Shown: positions 23,585-31,415 of the stretch, one piece after another
Layout: each line of letters starts with the position of its first letter
Numbering within the stretch: position 1 is the first letter of the stretch
Assembly (NCBI GenBank): GCA_007922195.1
Contig: ML681989.1
Location: 41,879,483 to 41,943,482 of the forward strand
Length of the DNA: 64,000 nucleotides
Reading direction: 5' to 3'
DNA from: Podocnemis expansa
Lineage: Eukaryota > Chordata > Testudines > Podocnemididae
The notes under the pieces: generated by a model
Told to the model about the DNA's origin: nothing
Databases searched by the model: none
What the model saw: only the letters and a program-made list of their open reading frames with translations
Program-made: the position numbers and the translations under genes

Positions 23585-24463
23585 TAATAGTTTTAAAGTT
23601 CAGAAGGAACCAGTGTAATTATTTGATTTCATCATCTGCATAATATAGATGATAGCACTACCTTGAATTAGTATCTGTTTCATTCCAATAGCTGTGACTG
23701 AATTAAAGCATGTCTTTTAGAAAATCATCCACTGATAAGAGAATCCACTATGATGTTGGTTAGTTGTGGCAATGGTTATGTACCCTCACTGCTCAAAATT
23801 TGCATTTTATTTTTAGTCTGAATGTGATTAGCTTCAATTTGCAGCCATTGGGTCTTGTCATACATTTGTCTGGTTTATTGAGGAGCTTGCTATCACCAAA
23901 TTTTTGTTCCCCATGTAAGTATTTATGTGCTGTGATCATATCATTCCTCAACCTTCAATTTCTAAAGAAACTGAAGGGGTTCAATGCACTATCTTACTAT
24001 CAGGCATGTTTTCCAAGTTTTAATCATTCCCATGGCTGTTCTCTGAATCCTCTCAGTTTTCCAACATTTTTCTTTAAATGTGTACACCAGAACTGGACAC
24101 AATATTCCATTTGTGGTAGTACCAGTGTTAAACACAGAGGAAATATGACCTCTCCACATCTACTCAGTATTTGCCTAATATCCTCAAGAATCACATTCCC
24201 TCTTTTAGCCACAGGCTCACAATATGAGCTCCTGGTCAACTGATTATCCACCTTGATTCTCCCCACTTAAAACCAAGAAAAAAATAGTCACTGCTTTCTG
24301 TGCTAGAGTCCCTCGTCCTGCAAGCATGGCCTCCATTCTTTGTTCCTAGATGTGTGTTTACATTTTGCTGTATTGAAACCCAAATTGCTTGGTGGCCCCC
24401 AGTTTACCAAATGATCCTGATTGCTCTGCATCAATAACCTTTCCCCTTCACTATTTGCCACTG
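23585..24463 (-). mobile_element. CR1 LINE, 5'-truncated, minus strand
   Basis: The plus-strand text follows, piece by piece, the reverse complement of a turtle CR1 3' half that I know: TTAAAGTTCAGAAGGAACC at the 3' end, GGAGAATCCAC-like, CAGCCATTGGGTCTTGTCAT, CCAGAACTGGACACAATATTC, and AGTTTACCAAATGATCCTG. On the minus strand a short frame (24024-24266) includes PQMEYCVQFWCTHLKK, the counterpart of the CR1 motif [17 protein letters not shown], and reads on into a decayed ERVQRR-like segment. The homology stops near 24463, so the 5' part is missing. The reverse-transcriptase catalytic motif lies outside. Dead copy. Confidence 0.85.
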
Positions 24464-24726
24464 AAAGCAGTTATGTTTTTTGCCCTCACAGCATCCTATG
24501 AAAGGCTTTTTCAGAACTTTACTCCAATTGCCCTCCAACAACCATTCTCAGACTATGGAGGCATTATTAACAGGAATTTCTTATGTGATGTCTTCTGAAT
24601 GATTGATTTTGTACCATGATAGCAAAGTATTTTTGTACAGCCACAAAAAAGTTTACAACATTCTAATCTCAGTATAAGCTAATGTAATTCAGGTTTGGAA
24701 TATGAGTAACTTCCATTTTCCTGACA
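24464..24726. other. short non-coding spacer between CR1 and Penelope-like element
   Basis: No gene or repeat recognised. Confidence 0.4.
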
Positions 24727-24865
24727 AGTGCCAAAGCAGGTAGCCATGTTTGTTTAGTTCAGCAAAACAAAACAAAACAGGAATCTTGTGGCACTTTAAA
24801 GACTAACGAATTTATTTTTTCACATGAACTTTCATGGGTAAGGTCCCACTTCATCAGATGACAGA
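24727..24865 (-). mobile_element. Penelope-type terminal repeat with best-preserved hammerhead-like core
   Basis: On the minus strand the order is CTGATGA (24857-24851), a hairpin GTGGG/CCCAT, GAAA (24833-24830), then GTTCATGTG and AATAAATTCGTTAGTC. Both hammerhead core boxes are intact in this copy, which is unusual in the window. The cleavage triplet (NUH) after stem III is not convincing: the usual GC-UUAU-GC-U context is degraded. The plus-strand head reads CCAAAGCAGGTAGCCATG. It lies at the 3' side of the Penelope-like coding remnants and has the same polarity. Confidence 0.75.
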
Positions 24866-24891
24866 GTGGAGAAAACTTACATTGAAAAAAA

Positions 24892-25630
24892 TCTTACAGC
24901 AGTTGTTCCCAACCTTTTCCAGGCTGGAGAGCCCTTTTTAAAGGGGAAAAACTTTGCTGCCCCCCCTAGCTGAAGCTGGTATGTAGCGACAGCACCAGTA
25001 CAGAATCAGCGGCCCCTGGAGGAAGAATGTGACCCCTACAGAGCACCCACTAGTGGGATCCAGCCCTTGCTGGGAGAATGCAGCCTCTGCTGCTCTGGCA
25101 GAGCACCTGCCAGAGGGATCCAGCCCCAGCCAGCAGAATGTGGCCTGTGACACTCTGGCAGAGCACCGGCCAGTGGGATGCAGCCCCACTGACAGAACGT
25201 ATCCCCTGACACTCATGCCTGGAACCGGAGCTGCCACAGCCATGGCCCTCACTGCCTCTGCCCCCCCCCGTCTTCCCCTCCTGCTGGCCTGTTTTCCAAC
25301 CCCTCCCTCTGGTGGTTCCCTAACCCCGCCACCCTCCAGGGCCTCTTCCCCCCCCGCCCCCCCCACCGGAGCTGCGGGCACCTGGCTGTCCCCCACAATT
25401 CTCTCTGTCAGCATACCCTGCTCAGGCTGGGAGTTTTAAAAATTCCCTGCCTGGGGGAAGCTCCCTACTGGCAGGAAGCCTGGGTCTCTGTGGCAATGGG
25501 AAACCCCAGCGGCATCCAGCCTCAGCTCCCAGCCTGTCCACAGACCCCCTGGATTGACTCTGCAGGCCCCCAGGGGTCTGCAGGCCCCCAGGGGTCTGCA
25601 GACCCCATGTTGGGAACCACCTACTTACAG
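24892..25630. mobile_element. hAT-type non-autonomous element (TTCCCAACC family)
   Basis: The ends are CAGTTGTTCCCAACC (24900) and GTTGGGAACCACCT (to 25622). The target duplications are TCTTACAG (24892-24899) and ACTTACAG (25623-25630), 7 of 8 identical. The 723-bp interior is GC-rich with C-rich runs. Its right third closely matches the right third of the element at 26846-27458 (GGAAGCCTGGGTCTC..., CAGCTCCCAGCCT...), showing one family. An 18-bp segment (CAGGCCCCCAGGGGTCTG) is duplicated in tandem near 25562-25602. Open frames on both strands are by-products of GC-richness. Confidence 0.85.
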
Positions 25631-25795
25631 TATGAGAGAGAAGGGTAAATCCTGTGACTACATTTCACTGCCTCACGTCACGTTACTTCAGGAAATCAAA
25701 CAAGTTGTATAGATTCAGACACAACATATATCAGAAAGTGGTAAGAATGAAAGGGGTGAGAATCACTGTGAGTAATGAAAAATAAAGGAGGAATC

Positions 25796-26116
25796 CTATG
25801 GTCCATTTGAAGTGTAATGTTTGTAATGGAAAAACCAGTTTATACTTTCATTGAAATGTGGGTTGACAGCATAGACTTCATATGGAAATTCAAACTCTGA
25901 AGTCTCTCTCTGAAGCTTTGGTCTAGAGTAAATGTACCTGAAAGCACATACAGATAAGTCCATTACTGAGTGGCCACAGAGATTGCAGTGATTTCCTATT
26001 GGTTTTTGAATGTTATTAATTTTTATGTCAGATTTGTGTCCATTTAGTCTTTTACACTGAGACTGTTCAATGTATAAGGCAGAGGGGCATTTTTGGCACA
26101 TGATGCCATATATCAC
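25796..26116 (-). pseudogene. Penelope-like GIY-YIG endonuclease domain, decayed
   Basis: The 106-codon frame begins in the domain rather than at a true start. Residues 3-17 hold the GIY-YIG core as I-Y-G-I with a Cys7-x2-Cys10 pair and Y15-I16-E17, where the third motif residue is normally Gly (YIG). R23 and H27 match the R-x3-H helix motif. KP-x-GNH (38-43) and GH (48-49) match the PV-x-EHF...GH segment. R70-E71...E74-F75 corresponds to the RE-x-EFEF segment with the acidic residue. Cys-x2-Cys plus GIY-YIG is the hallmark of canonical Penelope elements. The domain nicks DNA at the insertion site. The G-to-E change and flanking stops indicate it is inactive. Upstream coding is in other phases. 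Confidence 0.8.
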
Positions 26117-26726
26117 ATTGGTGGATGAGCAGGTGAATGAGCCCCTGATAGAGTTGCTGATTAGGTCCTTATAATGGTGTCATTAGTGTTAATATGTGGG
26201 CAGAGCTGGCAGTGGGGTTGGTTGAAGGGATATGTGCCTGCCTCACTGTTTCTGTTGTAAAGTCTGTAGTTGCTGATGAATATCCATTTAAGGTTGGGGG
26301 GTTGTCTATAAGGAGAGGTCTGCTTCCCGAGGTTTGGAAGAGTGAGAGATCATCTTACAGGAGAGGCTATAGATCCTTGATGATGCAATGTAGAGCTTTG
26401 AGTTATGGGCTCTAGGTGGTGACCAGTGGTGTTCTGTTGTTTTCCATCTTGGGTTTGTCCTGTAGAAGTTGACTTCTGGGTATCCATCTGGATCTGTCAA
26501 TCTGTTTCTTCACTTTGCCACATGGGTATTGTAGTTTTAAGAAAGCTTGGTAGAGGTTTTGGAGGTGACTGTCTGCGGGATCAGAGCAAATGTGGTTGTA
26601 TCTTAGGGCCTGGCTGCAGAAAATGGATCATGCGGTCTGTTTTGGATGAAAGGTGGAGAGATGTACATAACTATAATGGTCAGTAGTTTCCAGTATAAGG
26701 TGGTGTTTATGTGTCCATTACTTAAT
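26117..26726 (-). pseudogene. Penelope-like linker and distal RT region, heavily decayed
   Basis: On the minus strand, a Cys-Gln-Leu-Cys-Pro-His-Ile-Asn stretch near 26212-26190 matches the Cys-x2-Cys-Pro-His-Ile linker that precedes the nuclease in these elements. Between 26500 and 26306 an open frame contains FYRTNPRWKTTEHHWSP, resembling the R-x2-RTPLVVTYSP-type segment of Penelope-like RTs. Stops and frame changes separate these pieces. I infer that the region is contiguous with the flanking RT and endonuclease. Confidence 0.6.
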
Positions 26727-26845
26727 TCAAACTGTAATGTCCAGAGAGTGTATCTCCTGTGTGGAATGCTTTAGGCTGCATTTGACCATGAAGTGGAAAT
26801 TGTTGAAAGCTTGGTGAAAGTCTTCGAGGGCCTCTTTCCCTAGAT
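26727..26845 (-). pseudogene. Penelope-like reverse-transcriptase fragment downstream of the catalytic box
   Basis: GKEALEDFHQAFNNFHFMVK, followed by an HSLDITV segment (normally ISFLDTTV), is the part of the Penelope-like RT that follows the catalytic YIDD region. It is separated from its upstream half (27915-28206) by about 1.07 kb of two back-to-back transposon insertions. The reading frame on the left runs into the inserted element, giving a spurious longer frame. Confidence 0.75.
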
Positions 26846-27466
26846 CAGGGGTTCCCAACATTTTTAAGGCTAGGGACCCCCTTTGCAGGGGAAAGGAAGT
26901 CAGAGGCCCCCTTTGCGGCAGTGCCTCCACGCGGGAAATGTGAGCCATGCAGAGGCAGAATGTGGCCTGCTGCTCTCCACAACCATGACCCCCCTCTCCG
27001 GAGCTGCCGTGGCCATGCCTCACCCCCAGGCTGCTGTGGCGTGGCCCCTTCTCCCAGGCTGGGAGCCACCATGGCCATGCCCCCCCCCTCTCCTAGGCTG
27101 CTGTGGCCCCCAGCCCCTGCCCGGGGAGCTGGGAACTGCTGCGGCCATGGCCCCCATCCCCATTGGTTCCCCTCCCCAACCCCTTCACAATGGTTCCTCC
27201 CACCCCAACTGACCACTGGAGCTGGGGACACCTGGCCACCCCCCCAGCCTACTCTGAGCATGCTTTGCATGCGCAGGGCAGGAGTTTTAAAAACTCCCAG
27301 CCTGGGGCAAGCTCTCTGCTGGCTGGCCAGAAGCCTGGGTCTCCATAGCAATTGGAGACCCAGGCCGCATCCATATCCAGCTCCCAGCCTTCTGCGGACC
27401 CCCTGGAGCTGCTCTGCGGCCCACCAGGGGTCCGTGGACCACAGGTTGGGAACCGCTGTCCTAGAT
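26838..27466. mobile_element. hAT-type non-autonomous element nested in the Penelope-like RT
   Basis: Terminal repeats are CAGGGGTTCCCAAC (from 26846) and GTTGGGAACCGCTG (to 27458). Target duplications are CCCTAGAT (26838-26845) and TCCTAGAT (27459-27466), 7 of 8 identical. The 613-bp element is GC-rich and non-coding, of the same family as 24900-25622 and 51908-52415. It inserted into the RT after the Penelope-like element was already in place. Confidence 0.9.
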
Positions 27467-27920
27467 CACAGGGGCGTCGCTAGCACTGGGCACATGGGGC
27501 ACGTGCCCTGAATCCCAGAGCCAGTGCCCTGGGTCTGGTGGGGCTCACCTCTCCTGGTCTCCAGCCCAATCGGGCTGGATATCCAGGGCCCAGTCGCCCG
27601 TGGCCATCACAGCCCCATCCCTGGCCGGGAATCTGGGGCATGGCCGCAGAGGCCGCTCTTGGCCCCAACCTCAGCCAGGGATCTGGGGCCCAGCCACCCG
27701 TGGTGGCGGCAGCCATGTACCCAGCTGGGGATCCGGGGCTCAGCCACCCACTGCCGCAGCGGTCCCATCCCTGGCCGGGGATCCGGGGCTCAGCTGCTTT
27801 CAGCCACTGCTGGCACCATCCCTGGGCAGGGACGGAGCCTGGGGCGAGGGGGCGTGGCCTGGGCCTGTGCCCGTGCCCAGGGTACTTCCCTGGGGTAGTG
27901 ATGCTCCCGCTGGTTCATGA
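27461..27920. mobile_element. second hAT-like element immediately beside the first (CAGGGGCGTC family)
   Basis: The left end is CAGGGGCGTCGCTAGC (27469). The right end is TAGTGATGCTCCCGCTG (to 27912), a decayed complement. It shares terminal sequence with 34633-35136. Flanking octamers (CTAGATCA and GTTCATGA) agree only at 4 of 8 positions, but the right copy appears to have lost bases where the interrupted RT codons should be. The interior has imperfect repeats of a GGGATCTGGGGC-like motif about every 60 bp. Non-coding. Confidence 0.75.
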
Positions 27921-28206
27921 AAATGGCACCAAAATAGCATAAACAGAGGAGAAGTACCTGGGGATGAGGCTTGAGGAAGCATTGTTGCAAGTCCACCATA
28001 AAGATGTTAGTATATTATGGATCGGTGAGTGTAACCATAGCCATGGCACTGACCTGAAGATATAAATCATCTCCAGATCTGAAGTGTTTGTGGTTGAGTA
28101 CAAAGCCACAAAGTTCAGTCATGAGGTGTGCCCTGATATCATATGAAATGGTTCCCCTAATGGCTTGCAGTCCATCTTTGTTTTTGATACTGGTGTAAAG
28201 AACCAA
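27915..28206 (-). pseudogene. Penelope-like reverse-transcriptase fragment with mutated catalytic box
   Basis: LYTSIKNKDGLQAI near the start matches the Penelope-like RT motif SLYTNIPHxDGLxAI. Further on, DLYLQVSAMAMVTLTDP corresponds to the xLYLQTxGTAMGTRMAP motif. A single stop codon (28017-28015) replaces a residue, and the same frame continues with YTNIFMVDLQQ. The catalytic box, normally Y-I-D-D-I-F, here reads Y-F-G-A-I-F (about 27936-27919), so both catalytic aspartates are gone. The frame then ends at the inserted element. Presumed product: RT palm domain; inactive. Confidence 0.8.
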
Positions 28207-28221
28207 GTTTTCTCACCTCTG

Positions 28222-28310
28222 GCATGTGCCAAAGTGGCACTTCACCTGTGAAAGCTCATGCAAAAAATAATTTTGTTAGTCTTTAAAGTGCCACAAGATT
28301 CATTTTTTTC
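28222..28310 (+). mobile_element. Penelope-type terminal repeat, inverted relative to the coding remnants
   Basis: On the plus strand: a decayed hairpin, GTGAAAGCTCATGC (28248-28261), a decayed AATAAATTT block, TTGTTAGTCTTTAAAGTGCC and ACAAGATTC. The CTGATGA box is lost. It abuts the 5' end of the Penelope-like coding region in the opposite orientation, giving the element inverted ends. Confidence 0.7.
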
Positions 28311-28665
28311 CTAGTTTAAAAAAAATAACTTTGGTTATATATATTTGGGACAACAGACACATAGATTGTCAGATGTACAAACATGATGTCATGGACAGTA
28401 AGTAATTTTATTTTTAATGTTCTATGAAAAATATGGGAAAGTAGTTTGGGAGGTTGCTGGATCCTGGAACAAACTCTATGATAAAGTTTATTTTAAAATA
28501 ATTCTCTGTATTTACAATATTGAGGGTCATGACCCTTCTGTAGATTAGGATACATCTATGCAGCTTGCAGAATTAAGCTTCCTAGCCTGACTCAACTGCA
28601 GGGCTATTATTTTTAAAATAGCCGTATGTGCAGAACTTGGAAGTTGAAACTCAGGCTGGAACTGA
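28311..28665. other. short non-coding stretch, nothing recognised
   Basis: AT-rich, no supported features. Confidence 0.4.
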
Positions 28666-29650
28666 GGCTATGTCTACACTTAGAAGGTTAATTCAGATTA
28701 ACTAAATTCAAACTAATTACATCAAAATAATAAGGTAAGTTAGCTCGAACTAACATGGCCCCACTTAGGAAAACCAATCTGAACTAGCATGTCCGTGGAC
28801 AGCAGTTGCTAGTTCGAATGAGGAGAGGGACACCATGTGAAGTGTGGCAATATGGCACCCAAGAGCGGCCATGACAACACCTAGAGTGGAGGGGTGGGGG
28901 TGGGAAAGCATCTCCTGCCTGGCCCTAGCCCTGCTGAGCCAGGCAGGGAAGAAGGCTTCCCTCGGCTGGCTCTGGCAGTGCTGGCTGGGTGGGGGAGAAG
29001 GCATCACCCTGCCTGGCTCTGAGTGTGCTTGCTGGGGAGGAGAGAATGCATCCCCCCACCGGGCAAGCGTGCCCAGAGCCGGGTGGGGGGATGCCTTCTC
29101 CCCTGCCTGGTAAGCATGCCCAGAGCTGGGCAGTGGGATGCCTTCTCTTCCGCCTGGCAAGCACGCTACAGCTGGGGGGAGGGGAGGCTACATTCCACAC
29201 TGCCTGGCCAATGCAGCCCGAAGCAGGAGTGGGGATCCCTTCCCGACCGCCTGGACGGCACTGCTGGAGCCGGTTGCAGGGGCAGGGTCCATTCCCCTTG
29301 CCCAGCTAGTTCTGCAGAGCTGAGTGAGGGGGTTCTCACCCCTTGTCCAGCCAGGGAATTTTGCTGCGTGGGGAGATGTCTTTAGGGCTGCTTGACTCAG
29401 GTGCTGGAGGGCAGGCACTTCCAGGGAGGGTGCCAGGCACTGTGGGAGAAAGGTCAAAACAAGTTAATTCAAACTAACCATTAGTTCACATTAACATGCC
29501 TCCATTGGGTTAGTTTGAACTAGGCTTTCCTTAGTTCGAACTAAGGAAACTCCTTAGCTCAAACTAATGAAAGCTAGTGTGGCTATGGATTAATTTAGTT
29601 CAAATTAAGCGTCGTTAATTCAAAGTAAATTTGTAAGTGTAAACATAGCA
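28666..29650. mobile_element. foldback MITE with GC-rich palindromic core
   Basis: The ends GGCTATGTCTACACTTAG and TAAGTGTAAACATAGC are complementary. Next to each end are TTAGTTCGAACTAA-type palindromes (28700-28820 and 29460-29640). Between them lies about 0.6 kb of GC-rich DNA with imperfect repeats of a GCCTGGCAAGC/GGGGAGAAGGC-type motif that appears in both orientations (for example GGGGGAGAAGGCATC near 28991 and GATGCCTTCTCCCC near 29090). The whole element could fold as a giant hairpin. Proline/glycine-rich frames on both strands are GC artefacts. Confidence 0.7.
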
Positions 29651-29679
29651 TCAAGGATTAAAGTTGATGGAGAGGGATG

Positions 29680-30497
29680 GGCTATAACAGTGGTTGTCAA
29701 ACTTTTTTTTTTTCCTTGGGACCCAGTTGAAACAAATTATTTATGACTGTGACCCACTATGGTCATAAATTTCCTGTGGATGCTACCCGCCACTATCTGG
29801 ATGCCGGCGCAGATGCTGGCTGTTCCACTGCTACCTGCACCCCAGGTCAGCTGACATCTTTTTAAATTTCCTGTGTCTGCTACTGTGTGGAGGGAGGAAG
29901 CAGCTGCAGGAAATTTAAGAGGACCCCTGCCATGCCAGGTAGTTAAGTTTTAGCAGAGCAACCATTGTCCTTGTCAATTTCCTATGGCTGCTACTCCCTG
30001 GGTGGAAGCAGCCGTGGGAATCTTCAAAGGGCACCGGCTGCCCTGGGTCCAGATATTTGTGGGACAGCCAGAATCCTTTTAAACTTCTCACAGCTGCTTC
30101 TACCCAGGCCAGGGGAACTGACAAGGATGCTGGCCACTCTGGGTAGTCAGGTTTTAGCAGAGCAGCCAGCGTCCTGGTCAATTTCCAAGCTGCTACCCCT
30201 GGGTGGAAGGAGCCATGGGAAATTGACGAGGACACTGGCCGCTCTGCTAAAACTTGGCTATCCAGAGCCACCAGCATCATTGAAAATTTTCTGCAGCTAC
30301 TACCCTTGGGTGGAAGCAGCCACTGCAAATTGACAGGACACTGGCTGCCCTAGGCTGCAGGTAGCAGCAGGACTGTTGGCATCCTCTTAAATGTCCGCTA
30401 CCCCCCAGCTGTAGTAGCAGTACCATGACCCAGTACCAACGGGTCTGCCACCCAGTACTGGACTGCGATCCATGGTTTGATGACTGCTGGGCTATAG
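29680..30497. mobile_element. hAT-type element (CAGTGGTTGTCAAAC family), 802 bp
   Basis: The ends are CAGTGGTTGTCAAAC (29688) and GTTTGATGACTGCTG (to 30489), near-perfect inverted repeats. Flanking octamers are GGCTATAA (29680-29687) and GGCTATAG (30490-30497), 7 of 8 identical. The interior holds four to five imperfect copies of a roughly 60-80 bp unit with GGGTGGAAG(C/G)AGCC and AATTGACAAGGAC-like words, partly in inverted orientation. No transposase. Confidence 0.85.
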
Positions 30498-30693
30498 GGC
30501 CTGAGCTCCAACTTCAAAGTCCTATGTATCTTTAGAGCACCTTGTTAGTTCTCGTCTGTTGGGCCTGGCTGGGAGTCCTACTTCCATGGGCTGTGTATCT
30601 ATAGCCTTAAGGACCTGATTCAGAAAATATCCTAATTCAGCACAGAGTTTATACACATGCTTAAATCCCACTGAAGTCAGTGAGACCTTAGGA
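30498..30693. repeat. probable old interspersed repeat fragment
   Basis: GGACCTGATTCAG...ACACATGCTTAAATCCCACT GAAGTCAGTGAGACC-type words are typical of a foldback repeat common in turtles and birds (CTGATTCAGCAAAGC...AAGCACATGCTTAA). Only one arm is seen here. Family assignment is from memory. Confidence 0.4.
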
Positions 30694-31415
30694 ATGTATT
30701 CAAAGGTAAGGAGTTGCTTAAGTAGCAGCACTATAGAAAAGGACCTGGGGGTCATGGTGGATGGGAAGCTGGATATGCGTCAGCAGTGTGCTCTTGCGGC
30801 CAAAAATGCCAATGGCATACTGGGCTGCATCAAAAGCAGTATTACCAGCAGATCAAGGGATGTGATCGTTCCCCTCTCTTCTGCACTGGTGAGGCCACAT
30901 CTGGAATACTGTGTTCAGTTTTGGGCTCCCCACTACAAAAAAGACAGGGACATGCTAGAGAGAGTCCAGCGGAGGGCAACCAAAATTATTAAAGGGCTGG
31001 AGCACAAGCCCTATGAGGAAAGACTGAAAGCATTAGGCTTATTTAGTCTGCAGAAGAGAAGATTGAGGGGGGATTTGATAGCAACCTTCAGCTACTTGAA
31101 GGGATGCTCCAAGGAAGATGGAGCTTGACTGTTCTCAGTAGTAACGGAGAACAGAACGAGGAGCAATGGCCTCAAGTTATAGTTAGGGAGGCTGAGGCTG
31201 GATATTAGAGAAAACTTTTTTACTAGGCAAGTGGTGAAGCATTGGAATGAGCTGCCGAGGGAGGTGGTGGGATCTCCATCTTTGGAGGTGTTTAAGGCCT
31301 GGCTGGACAAAACCATGACTGGGATGGTTTAGTGAGAGTGGTCCTGCCTCTGGCAGGGGGTTGGACTAGATGACCTATGAGGTCCCTTCCAACCCTATCA
31401 TTCTATGATTCTAAG
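30694..31415 (+). mobile_element. CR1 LINE 3' end with reverse-transcriptase C-terminus
   Basis: The frame from 30694 encodes the C-terminal part of a CR1 ORF2: [20 protein letters not shown], then [17 protein letters not shown] (residues about 67-83), [15 protein letters not shown] and [14 protein letters not shown] at 31126-31128 interrupts it where Arg is usual, and a TAG at 31180-31182 interrupts it again. Otherwise the same frame continues (SNGLKL; HWNELPREVV; SPSLEVFKAWLD) to a final TAG at 31330-31332. The 3' untranslated end has GGTTGGACTAGATGACC and finishes with ATTCTATGATTCTAA (to about 31415), the CR1 hallmark. The 5' part with endonuclease and catalytic RT motifs is missing. Normal role: self-copying RT; inactive here. 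Confidence 0.95.

Larger units (their letters stand above)
24727..28310 (-). mobile_element. Penelope-like retroelement, minus strand, with three nested hAT-like insertions
   Basis: Coding remnants on the minus strand appear in the order expected for a Penelope-like element: reverse transcriptase (28206 down to about 27915, continuing 26845 to 26727), a Cys-rich linker (about 26212-26190), then a GIY-YIG endonuclease (26116-25796). Short family repeats sit at both ends: 24727-24865 in the coding-strand orientation of its hammerhead-like motif, and 28222-28310 inverted. Three hAT-like elements interrupt it (24900-25622, 26846-27458, 27469-27912). Removing them leaves about 1.8 kb, so the element was probably already 5'-truncated. 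Penelope-like elements copy by target-primed reverse transcription using RT plus GIY-YIG nuclease. This copy has stop codons, frameshifts and lost catalytic residues. Confidence 0.8.

Noticed and set aside
23764..24243. A 159-codon plus-strand open frame
   Set aside because: It lies antisense to a CR1 LINE whose own coding sense ([12 protein letters not shown] motif) is on the minus strand.
26921..27511. A 196-codon proline-rich plus-strand frame
   Set aside because: It crosses the right border of one hAT-like element into a second one, so it cannot be an ancestral gene.
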